Shown here: positions 1-7,254 of the stretch, piece by piece
How the letters are laid out: each line of letters opens with the position of its first letter
Position numbering within the stretch: the first letter of the stretch is position 1
Assembly: GCF_000427905.1 (NCBI RefSeq)
Contig: NZ_KE386604.1
Coordinates: 741,053 to 805,052, forward strand
DNA length: 64,000 nucleotides
Direction: 5' to 3'
DNA from: Thermocrispum agreste DSM 44070
GTDB lineage: Bacteria > Actinomycetota > Actinomycetes > Mycobacteriales > Pseudonocardiaceae
Position numbers and translations under genes: made by a program
The notes under the pieces: generated by a model
Seen by the model: only the letters and a program-made list of their open reading frames with translations
What the model was told of the DNA's origin: nothing
The model's database searches: none

Positions 1-2
1 TG

Positions 3-89
3 CCCGACTTCGATCACGGTGTTCGTTTGCACAGGGTGATCGACGCCGTTTGTGTGGCGGCGGCCAGTGGCGAACGGCGGCGGCTGTGA
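3..89 (+). CDS. 3' end of an oxidoreductase-like gene (partial)
   Basis: An open frame enters from the left edge and stops with TGA at 87-89, leaving 28 codons. The residues resemble the C-terminus of Gfo/Idh/MocA-type dehydrogenases: a Pro-x-Phe segment, then a Val-Ile-Asp-Ala-Val helix followed by a short Ser-Gly tail. That resemblance is weak evidence, and the frame could be unrelated. It is convergent with the phosphotransferase gene ending at 283; nothing recognisable lies between 90 and 282. Confidence 0.35.
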   Translation, partial: PDFDHGVRLHRVIDAVCVAAASGERRRL

Positions 90-282
90 CGGGCCGTGCG
101 TACGCGGCGGACCCGGGGAGCCGACACCGCCTTGGACGAGCAGCGTGAACCCGTGGCTCACCGGCGATCCAGCGCCGCGTTTCGGTGACAGGATCGCCCC
201 GAGAAAGGTCCGGAGGTCGCCTCCCGGTCGTCGGAGCTGTGGAGCATGTACGTCGTGTCGTTCCGTTCAGGGCGCGTCGACG

Positions 283-1683
283 TCAGAGGCGGAATGCGGT
301 GCGGACGGCGCGCAGCAGGAATCGTGGGGTCATGAGCAGCCCTGCCATCGCGTCGGACATCTTGTTGGGGTTGGCAAGGAACTTGGCGCGCATCCGGTAC
401 GCGGAGATTCCGCGCCACACGTCGTGCCACACCGTGTAGAACGTGAGCCGATCGGCATCCGGGGGTGACCCGCCGGCGTCCTGATAGACCGTGAGGAACG
501 CGTCCCAACCGGCGACCGCCTCGACACTCGGGCGCACGTACGTCAGATCCTCTGCGGGGTCACCCAGGTGAGAGCGCTCCCAGTCCAGGACCGCGGTGAG
601 CGTCGACCCGTCCAGCAAGAGGTTGTGCAGACCGTAATCGCCGTGGACCAGCACGGGATCGCGCACGTCGCCCGGCGCGTGGGCGCGAAGCCATCCCAGC
701 ACGAGGGCGAACAGCGTGGCGAACGGCATCGACGGCGTGGAAACGGCGGCCAGCACGGCCTGCCGCTCCTCGATCGCCGCGACGATTTCCTGCCGCGTGA
801 CCATCGGCGGCAGCGGCGTGTCCGTGAGGCCGCTGGTGTCGAGGGAGTGCAGCCGAGCCAGTGCGGCGGCGATGGCGGTGACGGCTGGGAGCTCGATCGG
901 TGCGGTTGGTCCCCAGACGTCACCGCGTGGCTGCCCGGGGACCCGCCGGGTGGCGAATGCGGGCGCACCCAGGATGTCTTCGTCCAGCCACAATGGCTCT
1001 GCCACCGGGACGCCACCCTGCCATGCGAACGAGAGCGCGGCGAACTCCCCGCCCAAGGTGTGCGCCGTCCTTCCGGAGGCCACCTTGCGGATCACGATGT
1101 CGTCGGCGCCGCCGGAATGCTCGACCCGGACGGCCAGCATCTCCTTGGAGAAGCCGCCCGAGAGCATGCGCACGTCGGTGATGCGGTGGACCGTGACCCC
1201 TGGCCCACTGTGTGCACTCAGGCATGCCAGGAGTTGTTCCTCGGTCACGGGTGGCGGTGGTGCGGTGCGGTATGCGGTCGATGCGTCCCGTTCGGGAGGG
1301 CCGGTGCGATGCGCCGTGACATCCGGCAAGTCGGTCTCGACCAGCACGGATGCGATGTCGCGCAGTGCTGCTGCGGCGTCGCGGTCGCTCGTCGCGCGCA
1401 CGGCCAGGTCGTCGGCGTGCTCGCCGAGCGCCCCGAGCAAGGCATCCGTCCCGCCCCAGACCTCGGGCAGCAAGGTGGTGACACCGGCCCGCAGGGCGTC
1501 GGCGTGCTGTTCCCGTCGTCGCACCACCTGGTCGTCCAGCGACGCACGATGGTGGAGGGCTGCGGCCAGTTCCTGGATGGCGGCGGACTGATCGCTCTCG
1601 GCGGGGACAGCCGTCAGCTCGAGCGCGAGTGCTTGTTCGACCGCTGCGGTGGCCTCCCGTTCCGCCGACAGCTGTGCGTCCAC
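283..1683 (-). CDS. Phosphotransferase (aminoglycoside phosphotransferase/choline kinase-like fold)
   Basis: The 466-residue protein has a C-terminal APH-type kinase domain. Its Brenner motif (His-Gly-Asp followed by Asn five residues later) lies near residues 345-352, and a Leu-Asp-Trp-Glu metal-binding motif follows. The first ~120 residues are a helical, Ala/Glu-rich segment resembling the helical part often found in front of this domain in catabolic, non-resistance members. The start is GTG 1683, behind an AAGGAG ribosome site. The substrate is unknown; relatives sit in lipid or aromatic acid catabolic clusters. The promoter region carries a perfect inverted repeat and a TTAGACTAA box shared with the ligase cluster downstream, so co-regulation with the MarR and ligase genes is likely. 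An antibiotic-resistance role cannot be excluded. Confidence 0.8.
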   Translation of the reverse strand: MDAQLSAEREATAAVEQALALELTAVPAESDQSAAIQELAAALHHRASLDDQVVRRREQHADALRAGVTTLLPEVWGGTDALLGALGEHADDLAVRATSDRDAAAALRDIASVLVETDLPDVTAHRTGPPERDASTAYRTAPPPPVTEEQLLACLSAHSGPGVTVHRITDVRMLSGGFSKEMLAVRVEHSGGADDIVIRKVASGRTAHTLGGEFAALSFAWQGGVPVAEPLWLDEDILGAPAFATRRVPGQPRGDVWGPTAPIELPAVTAIAAALARLHSLDTSGLTDTPLPPMVTRQEIVAAIEERQAVLAAVSTPSMPFATLFALVLGWLRAHAPGDVRDPVLVHGDYGLHNLLLDGSTLTAVLDWERSHLGDPAEDLTYVRPSVEAVAGWDAFLTVYQDAGGSPPDADRLTFYTVWHDVWRGISAYRMRAKFLANPNKMSDAMAGLLMTPRFLLRAVRTAFRL

Positions 1684-1700
1684 CGGCCACTCCTTCCCAT

Positions 1701-1735
1701 TTACTCTAATGTCAGAGTAATTGACGTTAGACTAA
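1701..1735. promoter_or_regulatory. Putative operator: inverted repeat plus TTAGACTAA box
   Basis: Bases 1701-1720 form TTACTCT-N6-AGAGTAA, a perfect 7-bp inverted repeat. Bases 1727-1735 are the palindrome TTAG-A-CTAA. Both sit just upstream of the phosphotransferase start. Related boxes recur at 3062, 4665 and 5810, in front of other genes of the same cluster. The nearby MarR regulator is the natural candidate to bind them, but that is inference. Confidence 0.65.
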
Positions 1736-1740
1736 TGTGC

Positions 1741-2383
1741 CAGGGTGGCGGAGTGGGACGGAGGGTCGGCCTGCCGGAGAGTGGTTCCGCAGCGGCGCCG
1801 GCTGCTGGGCGTTGGCGGCCGGAGGTGGATCTGCCGCGGCTGTGGCTGCGTGGGGAGTGCTCGCCGTCGGCAGCGGGCCGGCTCCGAAAGCTGGCCGGCG
1901 AGCTGATCGACGCGTTCATCGGCTCCAGCCTGTGGCGCAGCTCGGCGGCGACTGATGCTCATGGCGGCCGAGTCTGGTACGGCCTGCTGGTACCGGCCCG
2001 GCTGCCGAGATCCCGGCCGATGCGGTCGGGTGCGGCCGCGGGGATGCGCCCTGAGTCGGGTTCTGTCTCAGTCGTCGTCACGACCTTCGTCGCGGTGCGC
2101 GGCTCCGTCGAGCTCCCAGCTTTCGACGCGCACCAGACCGGATGCTCCCCAAGGGGGCCGTGCGACCGATGGGTTGCGCTCGCGGTGAATGGCGGATGGG
2201 TATCGCCGTGCTTCGGTGGCGGGTGCGATCAGGTCGCGGCTGTGTCGTGATTCGCCATCGTGTCGGGCGGACAGGGGAGTGTCGTCCTCTCCAGCTGTGG
2301 CGGGCAGGCCTGGCCGGGGCGACGAGCGCGGCAGCCGCAGGGTCACCGGGTGCCGCTGCCGGATGGTGTATCAGGCGTCGTGA
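1741..2383. other. No convincing gene in 640 bp
   Basis: This gap lies between the divergent promoter of the phosphotransferase and the stop of the MarR gene. Long open frames exist here only because of the GC content. None shows a recognisable domain, good start or conserved motif. It may be a degraded gene, but I cannot name it. Confidence 0.5.
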
Positions 2384-2914
2384 TCAGCGGCTGGTATCGC
2401 CGGCTGCTGCTCGCAGGTCGGCAAGCAGGCCGACCAGGTTCTCCACGTCCTTCGGCTTCGCGTCGCCCATGCCGAAGCCCATTTCGCTCAGCGTCATCGT
2501 CGCCTTGTGCACCAGCTTGCGGCCGGTGGCGGTGATGGTGATGCACGTGGCCCGCCGGTCGGTGGGATGCGGGGTGCGGCTGATCAGGCGGCGCTTCTGC
2601 AGTCGGTCGGTGGCCAGGGTGGCGGTCGTGGCGTGCACCATCAGGCTACGGGCGAGATTGCTGATCAGCCGGGTGCCATTCTCCGACAGCTGCAAGGTCA
2701 TCAGGACCAGGTAGTCGGTGAGGTTCAGCCGGTGGGCGCGCAGCGCCTCTTCCACGGCGTCCACGACCAGCCGCTGATACCGCAGCAGGGACGTCATGGC
2801 CAAAAAGCGCTGCTCGTCTCCCTGCAGACCCTGCTCCTGCCAGTAGTGGTGCGCCCAGTCCACGGGGTCGGAGATGGTGTCCGGTGTGGCGGTACCGGCT
2901 TTGCGTGCGGCCAT
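2384..2914 (-). CDS. MarR family transcriptional regulator
   Basis: The 176-residue protein has the MarR winged-helix layout: an N-terminal dimerisation helix, a 'Leu-Thr-Asp-Tyr-Leu-Val-Leu-Met-Thr-Leu' helix, a recognition helix around Ala-Thr-Thr-Ala-Thr-Leu-Ala-Thr-Asp-Arg-Leu, and a wing with Asp-Arg-Arg-Ala. MarR proteins usually repress and are released by small phenolic or acyl ligands. I chose ATG 2914 because a GGGGGAAA ribosome site precedes it; an upstream in-frame codon at 3040 would add 42 Pro/Arg-rich residues without homology. It is divergent from the CoA ligase at 3106, and the intervening region contains a box shared with other promoters of the cluster. It is therefore the likely local regulator. 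Confidence 0.88.
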   Translation of the reverse strand: MAARKAGTATPDTISDPVDWAHHYWQEQGLQGDEQRFLAMTSLLRYQRLVVDAVEEALRAHRLNLTDYLVLMTLQLSENGTRLISNLARSLMVHATTATLATDRLQKRRLISRTPHPTDRRATCITITATGRKLVHKATMTLSEMGFGMGDAKPKDVENLVGLLADLRAAAGDTSR

Positions 2915-2966
2915 GGGCGTCGTTTCCCCCAGTCGGTTCGGTAGGGGCGGTGGTCTGTCGCTCGAC

Positions 2967-3070
2967 AGTTTACTCCGCGTCGTTTTCTCCGCAGTACCGC
3001 CGGGCGGCGGCGTGCCGTCCCGGCCGCCACAGGAAAACATCCAGTGGAAAATATTTCATCGCTAGACTAA
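2967..3070. promoter_or_regulatory. Divergent promoter region with CTAGACTAA box
   Basis: The region between the MarR gene and the CoA ligase is AT-richer than its surroundings. CTAGACTAA at 3062-3070 lies 35 bp before the ligase start and is preceded by ATCG, exactly as at 5806-5818. A weaker half site (TTTACTCC, complement GGAGTAAA) lies at 2969-2976 on the MarR side. The shared sequence suggests autoregulation and control of the ligase by one factor. Confidence 0.6.
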
Positions 3071-3105
3071 CATCGTGCGGTGGTTCCGATCGACGAGGAG
3101 ATGGG

Positions 3106-4653
3106 ATGACCTTCGCCGCGGTGTTGGCCCGGCAGCGACCCGGGGAGATCGCGCTCCGTTCCGCGGGCCGGGAAATGAGCTGGGAGCAGGTCGATCGGCT
3201 GCTCAAGCGCATGGTCAACGGGCTGCTGGCGGTTCCTTTCCGCCCGGATCGGCGGGTGGCCGTGTTCGCGGAGAACTCGGCGGAGACCTTGCTCTGCTAC
3301 GTCGCCGCGATGCTGGCCGGTTGCTCGGCGGTGCCGGTGAACTTCCACCTCACCGCCGACGAGGCCGCCTACATCTTCGCCGACGCCGGAGTCGACGTGG
3401 TGCTGGCCGACGCCGCGACCGGCAGGCGGGCGGTCGAGGCGGCCAGGGTCGCAGGAGCCGGGCTGGTCGTCGTCCGGGGCGAGGCGGTCGCCGGTGCCCG
3501 CTCCTGGGACGACTGGCTGGCCTCGGCGTCGGACGTCGAACCACCGGTCGATCATCCGCCGCTGCCCCCGCTGGTCTACACCTCCGGCACGACGGGCAAG
3601 CCCAAGGGCACGCCGCTTCCTCCGACGTCCTTCGTGGGCGGGGCGGACATCGCCGACCACGTCGAACGGCTGAAGCGGAACCGCTGGGCCGAATTCGGTC
3701 CGCATCTGGTCGTCGGGCCGATGTACCACAGCGGGCCGCTGGTGAGCACTCGCCTGCTGGTCGCGGGGGTGCCGGTGACCGTGCTCGGCAGGTTCAACGC
3801 CGAGACCGTGCTCAGCTCGATCGACAAGTACCGGATCGGCAGCACGGTCATGGTGCCGACGCATTTCATCCGGCTGCTGGCGCTGCCGCCGGAAGTGCGT
3901 GCGCGCTACGACGTGTCGTCCCTGCGCTATGTGCTGCAGGTCGGCGCGACATGCCCCGTCGACGTGAAGCGGTCGATGATCGAATGGTGGGGAGAGGTCA
4001 TCTGGGAGAGCTACGGCGCCAGCGAAGTGGGCACCACGTGCCTGATCAGTGCCACCGAGTGGCTGGCGCACGTCGGCTCGGTCGGCAGGCCGATACCGCC
4101 GTTCGAGGCGCTGGTCGTCGACGAGCAGGGCAACGAGCTCCCGCCCGGCCGTCAGGGCCGCTTGTACTTCCGGGACACCACCTGGCGCGGCATCGTCTAC
4201 CACCGCGCCCCGGAGAAGGAGCGCAGCGTTCATCTCGCGCCGGGGGTGTTCACCCTCGGTGAGGTCGGCTACATCGACCAGGACGGCTACGTCTACATCA
4301 CCGACCGGTTCTCGGACATGGTCGTCTCGGGCGGGGTGAACATCTACCCGGCCGAATCGGAGCAGGTGCTCGCCGCGCATCCGGACGTGGTGGAGGTGGC
4401 GTGCATCGGAGTGCCCCACCCGGAGATGGGCGAGGAGCTGAAGGCGGTGGTCGTGCCGCGTGACCCGCAGTCGCCGCCGGACCCCGCCGAGCTGCTGACC
4501 TTCTGCCGGGATCGCCTTGCGCACTACAAGTGCCCGCGCTCGGTGGCCTTCCTGGCCGCATTGCCCCGCTCGGCCATGGGCAAGCTGGACAAACGCACGC
4601 TCAAGGAGCGATTCGCGTCGTCCGGCACGCTGGACCAGAAGATCTTATCATAA
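3106..4653 (+). CDS. AMP-binding acyl/aryl-CoA ligase
   Basis: This 515-residue ANL-superfamily enzyme adenylates a carboxylic acid and transfers it to CoA. The P-loop motif Tyr-Thr-Ser-Gly-Thr-Thr-Gly-Lys-Pro-Lys-Gly is at about 158-168, Tyr-Gly-Ala-Ser-Glu at about 303-307 and Thr-Asp-Arg-Phe at about 399. The C-terminal catalytic Lys is in Met-Gly-Lys near residue 493. There is no carrier-protein domain, so it is a stand-alone ligase and not an NRPS module. ATG 3106 follows GAGGAG; the open frame extends upstream but without homology. It is divergent from the MarR gene and close to an AttH-like gene, which fits fatty, terpenoid or aromatic acid catabolism. The substrate cannot be read from sequence. 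Confidence 0.9.
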   Translation: MTFAAVLARQRPGEIALRSAGREMSWEQVDRLLKRMVNGLLAVPFRPDRRVAVFAENSAETLLCYVAAMLAGCSAVPVNFHLTADEAAYIFADAGVDVVLADAATGRRAVEAARVAGAGLVVVRGEAVAGARSWDDWLASASDVEPPVDHPPLPPLVYTSGTTGKPKGTPLPPTSFVGGADIADHVERLKRNRWAEFGPHLVVGPMYHSGPLVSTRLLVAGVPVTVLGRFNAETVLSSIDKYRIGSTVMVPTHFIRLLALPPEVRARYDVSSLRYVLQVGATCPVDVKRSMIEWWGEVIWESYGASEVGTTCLISATEWLAHVGSVGRPIPPFEALVVDEQGNELPPGRQGRLYFRDTTWRGIVYHRAPEKERSVHLAPGVFTLGEVGYIDQDGYVYITDRFSDMVVSGGVNIYPAESEQVLAAHPDVVEVACIGVPHPEMGEELKAVVVPRDPQSPPDPAELLTFCRDRLAHYKCPRSVAFLAALPRSAMGKLDKRTLKERFASSGTLDQKILS

Positions 4654-4664
4654 ATATTTATGCA

Positions 4665-4673
4665 CTAGATTTA
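4665..4673. promoter_or_regulatory. Putative operator box (CTAGATTTA)
   Basis: The sequence TTTATGCACTAGATTTAT overlaps this position and resembles the boxes at 3062 and 5810 in the TTTAT, CTAGA and trailing T/A-rich parts. It lies 24 bp before the ATG of the small gene at 4697. It is the weakest match of the set. Confidence 0.45.
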
Positions 4674-4696
4674 TTTCGATGAGGAGCGGGTTCCCG

Positions 4697-4984
4697 ATGG
4701 CGCGCACGTCCATGCCCCAGGATGCTGACGAGCTCCAGCTGTCGCTGCTGCAACTGCTGCGGTTGAAAGGACGGGTCAAGCCGGACGATCTGCCCGGTTC
4801 GCTGCGGCGCCCGGAGGACGTGTGCGCCGCCCTGCTGGCTTCCGCCGTCACGGACGGGTTCTGCGTGCAGAAGGGAACGAGCGCGCGGCTCACGCCCCAG
4901 GGCCGGGAACGGCTCGCCGCGCTGCTGGCCGCCGAGCGCGACCGGGTCGACCAGCAACGCCTTGCCGGGCTCTACGACGAATTC
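4697..4984 (+). pseudogene. Small helical (winged-helix-like) protein, 3' truncated
   Basis: ATG 4697 follows GAGGAG at a normal distance. About 96 codons look like a real protein: a Leu-rich helix with Leu-Arg-Leu-Lys-Gly-Arg, a second helix pair, a wing-like Arg-Leu-Thr-Pro-Gln-Gly-Arg segment and a helix rich in Glu-Arg. I know this pattern from ~150-residue actinobacterial proteins that accompany PEP/pyruvate-dikinase-like genes; I am moderately sure of that recall. Similarity ends around Tyr-Asp-Glu-Phe (4973-4984). Beyond that the frame runs on, without a stop until about 5794, as the antisense of the next gene. The 3' end is therefore missing, fused to another truncated gene. Confidence 0.65.
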
Positions 4985-5767
4985 GATGTCGAGCACGAGG
5001 TCGCCGACGCGCCGCCGGGTGCCGTCGCGGTCGACGAGTTCTCCGTCGAGCGCCAGGCGCTTGCCATCGGCGTTCTCGCGATACTGCAGCGCCAGGAATG
5101 TCTCGCCGGCCTCGGCGAACAGCACCACGTGCAGCATCGCTTGCCGTGGTGCGGTGGGCATGTCGGCCGTCATGCTCGGATCGCCGTGGGATTTCTCGAA
5201 CCCGCCCACGCCCGGCCGGACCCCCCACGAGTGGTCACGGGCTCCCCACCAGTCGTCGACCTCGACGCGCCCCTCGCCGTAGTCGATCCACCCGTGCCAG
5301 CGCCCGACCTGGTCGTAGCGGGTCATGTCCTGCATCGTGCGGCCCGCAGGCGCGTCGAAGTGGTGCGGTTCGAGGTGCACGGGGAACGACGACGTCCAGG
5401 TCAGGTCGGCAGCGAGTGGGCTGGAAACCGGATCGACCGTCAGGCGGATCGTCCGGAACGGCTCCGCGACGACGATGCGCACGTCGCCCACGGTCATCGC
5501 GTCACGATCGTCGTCCAACGGGCGTGCGAACCGGGCGTTGTACTGGCGCGACCCGGCTTGCATCGCGACGTAGCCGTCGCAGCTGCCGGTGTTCTTGTAG
5601 CAGCCGATGCCGGCGATCAACGCTGCCGAACCGGCCGGGTCGACGGCGCTGAGCCAGTACCGGTCGAAGAACCGCACGTCGGAGGTCGCCGCATGGCGCA
5701 TCGGGAACGCGGTCTGGTGGAGCAGTGTCTCGTCGAGGTCGCACCAGTCCGGGTGCCCGAGGTGCAT
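4985..5767 (-). pseudogene. AttH/hydroxyneurosporene-synthase-like protein, 3' truncated
   Basis: About 261 residues from ATG 5767 (GGGAG ribosome site) resemble AttH-like lipocalin-fold proteins now split among DUF7064/DUF7065. There is an early Trp-Cys-Asp-Leu segment, a Trp-Thr-Ser-Ser-Phe-Pro strand and the hallmark Trp-Trp-Gly-Ala-Arg-Asp-His-Ser-Trp-Gly near 175-185. The similarity stops at Leu-Asp-Ile-Glu-Phe, after which the frame continues as nonsense to 4658. The family is usually 80-100 residues longer, so the C-terminal half-barrel is lost. An operator-like box lies 43 bp upstream of the start. Relatives are found beside CoA ligases and phosphotransferases in lipid or terpenoid catabolism. 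Confidence 0.7.
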
Positions 5768-5809
5768 CGTCTGCCGCTCCCACGATGTCTGTAGTTCAAA
5801 TGTTTATCG

Positions 5810-5818
5810 CTAGAGTAA
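5810..5818. promoter_or_regulatory. Putative operator box (CTAGAGTAA)
   Basis: ATCGCTAGAGTAA ending at 5818 matches ATCGCTAGACTAA ending at 3070 at 12 of 13 positions. It sits upstream of the AttH-like gene, which reads leftward from 5767. Confidence 0.6.
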
Positions 5819-5841
5819 ATGGGATGGACGCGGCGGGCAAT

Positions 5842-5875
5842 CCGGTGCGATGCCGTCGGTTGAATTCGAACTGAG
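5842..5875. repeat. Diverged copy of the adjacent gene's 3' end
   Basis: Bases 5842-5857 match 5894-5909 at 15 of 16 positions, and the similarity continues more weakly into the last codons of the pentapeptide gene. This looks like an old local duplication of about 52 bp around that gene's stop codon. Confidence 0.45.
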
Positions 5876-5907
5876 ATGGTTGCGGCAGACAAGCCGGTGC
5901 GAAGCCG

Positions 5908-6510
5908 TCAGCCGAACTCGATCCGCAGGCCCATGGCTGCCGCGTACGCCAGCGCGATGTCGACGTCGACCCGCGCCCCGCTCAACACGGCCACCGCCAA
6001 GGACGAGCCCTCGACCGCGGCGCCGCGGAGGTCGGCTCCCTCGAGCCGCGTGCCGGACAAGCGGGTGCCGCGCAAGTCGGCGTTGCGCAGGTCCGCATCG
6101 CGCAGGTCGGTCTCGGTGAGGTTGGCCTCGCGCAGTCGCAGGCCACGCAGGTCCACTCCGCGCAGGGATGCGCCACCCAGGGAGACCAGCGTCAGATCGG
6201 TGTCCAGGAGCGAGATCGGCCGCATCCGGCACTCGGTGAACGTCGAGCCGACCAGCGAGCAGTCTCGCCATGCGCTGTCGGCCAGCACCGTCCGGTGGAA
6301 CGTGCAGCTGTGGAATCCCGACGCCCGGTGCCGTGACTCGCCGAGGTCGGCGCGGGTGAAGTCGCATTCCACGAAGACGCAGTTCCCGGTGCGCAGCCCA
6401 CGCAGGTCCGCGTCGGTGAAGTCGCACGCGGTGAAGCGCCTGCCGGACCACTCCTGCCCGGCCAGGATCGCGTCCCGGTAGTTCTCCCCGGCGGTGTCCC
6501 GCCCGGTCAC
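5908..6510 (-). CDS. Pentapeptide-repeat protein
   Basis: The 200-residue protein is built of A(D/N)LXX five-residue repeats, clearest between residues 95 and 170 (Ala-Asp-Leu-Arg-Gly type units), with Cys-Asp-Phe variants nearer the N-terminus. Such repeats fold as a right-handed quadrilateral beta helix. Some family members mimic DNA and protect gyrase, but most have no known role. The start is GTG 6510, overlapping the DUF3105 stop as GTGA and preceded by GGAGGA, so the two genes are translationally coupled. Nothing specific links it to quinolone resistance. It is the third gene of an apparent unit with the TNT toxin and DUF3105. Confidence 0.85.
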   Translation of the reverse strand: MTGRDTAGENYRDAILAGQEWSGRRFTACDFTDADLRGLRTGNCVFVECDFTRADLGESRHRASGFHSCTFHRTVLADSAWRDCSLVGSTFTECRMRPISLLDTDLTLVSLGGASLRGVDLRGLRLREANLTETDLRDADLRNADLRGTRLSGTRLEGADLRGAAVEGSSLAVAVLSGARVDVDIALAYAAAMGLRIEFG

Positions 6511-7211
6511 CGGCCGCCGTCCTCCGGCATGGCGTTCGGCCCGGGCGGCGAGGCTTCGAAGGGCGGAGGAGCAGCCGCGTCGAACTCCGGGTGCGTGCAC
6601 GGAGCATCCGGCTCCGGCGTGGTCTTCTGGTTCTGCCGCAACGCGGCGATGAACTGGTCGATCCGCGGATCCTGCGGGTCGTCGACCTTCAGCTGATACC
6701 CCCAGGCCTGCAGCGAGATGGGGCTGTCCTGACCGGGGTAGGGCGACATCATCGTGTACGGGCGGTCCTTGACCCTGGCCGCGAGCGCGTCGATCACGGT
6801 GGGGTCGACCTTCTCCGGCTCGTAGGTGATCCACACCGCGCCGTGCTCGAGCGAGTGCACCATGTGCTCGTTGCGTACCGGCACGTCGTAGACGTTGCCG
6901 TTGCACTCCGCCCACACCGTGTCGTGCGGGCCGCCGAACGGCGGCGTCTCCTCGTACGCGACCCGCTGGCCCGGGGCGGTGTGCTCCAAGCTGGGGAAGT
7001 GCTTGAACCGGATCCCCTCGATCTGCTCCGGATCGCTCACCGGCGGCGGGGCGTCTGCCGACGGGCCCGGCGCGGGTGCCGACGGCCCGGCCGACGGTGC
7101 CGCGGGGTTCTGCTGCTTCTCGGCACCGATCGGTGTTCCGGCTTCCTTGCTGGAACACGCCGTGACCACACACAGGGCCACGGCGGCCAGCGCTACCAGA
7201 CGCGGTTTCAC
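6507..7211 (-). CDS. DUF3105 lipoprotein
   Basis: From GTG 7211 the 234-residue protein starts with a signal peptide ending in a lipobox (Val-Val-Thr-Ala-Cys). A Pro/Ala/Ser linker follows, then a DUF3105 domain with the His-Ser-Leu-Glu-His-Gly-Ala-Val motif near residue 120, typical of the family. The function is unknown; the paired His residues suggest metal binding. An earlier in-frame codon at 7274 would bury the signal peptide and overlap the toxin gene, so I prefer 7211 although its ribosome site is poor. It lies 44 bp after the TNT gene and overlaps the pentapeptide gene. Confidence 0.85.
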   Translation of the reverse strand: MKPRLVALAAVALCVVTACSSKEAGTPIGAEKQQNPAAPSAGPSAPAPGPSADAPPPVSDPEQIEGIRFKHFPSLEHTAPGQRVAYEETPPFGGPHDTVWAECNGNVYDVPVRNEHMVHSLEHGAVWITYEPEKVDPTVIDALAARVKDRPYTMMSPYPGQDSPISLQAWGYQLKVDDPQDPRIDQFIAALRQNQKTTPEPDAPCTHPEFDAAAPPPFEASPPGPNAMPEDGGR

Positions 7212-7254
7212 CCGGCCGAGACTAGCCGACCCCGGGGCCGGCCCCGGCTGGATG

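Noticed and set aside
568-2250. Plus-strand open frame of 560 codons
   Set aside because: It mainly mirrors the phosphotransferase gene, with no ribosome site and no recognisable domain. Its right part stays unexplained but unsupported.
3106-4653. NRPS adenylation domain marking a natural-product cluster
   Set aside because: There is no carrier or condensation domain, and the neighbours are catabolic-type genes; it is a stand-alone CoA ligase.
4979-4984. EcoRI site at the 4.98-kb junction as evidence of a cloning chimera
   Set aside because: The same hexamer occurs elsewhere in the window (about 3691 and 5864), so its presence at the junction is not informative.
5908-6510. Quinolone-resistance (Qnr-like) pentapeptide protein
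   Set aside because: Pentapeptide repeats alone are not specific; Qnr loops could not be identified and the context does not support it.
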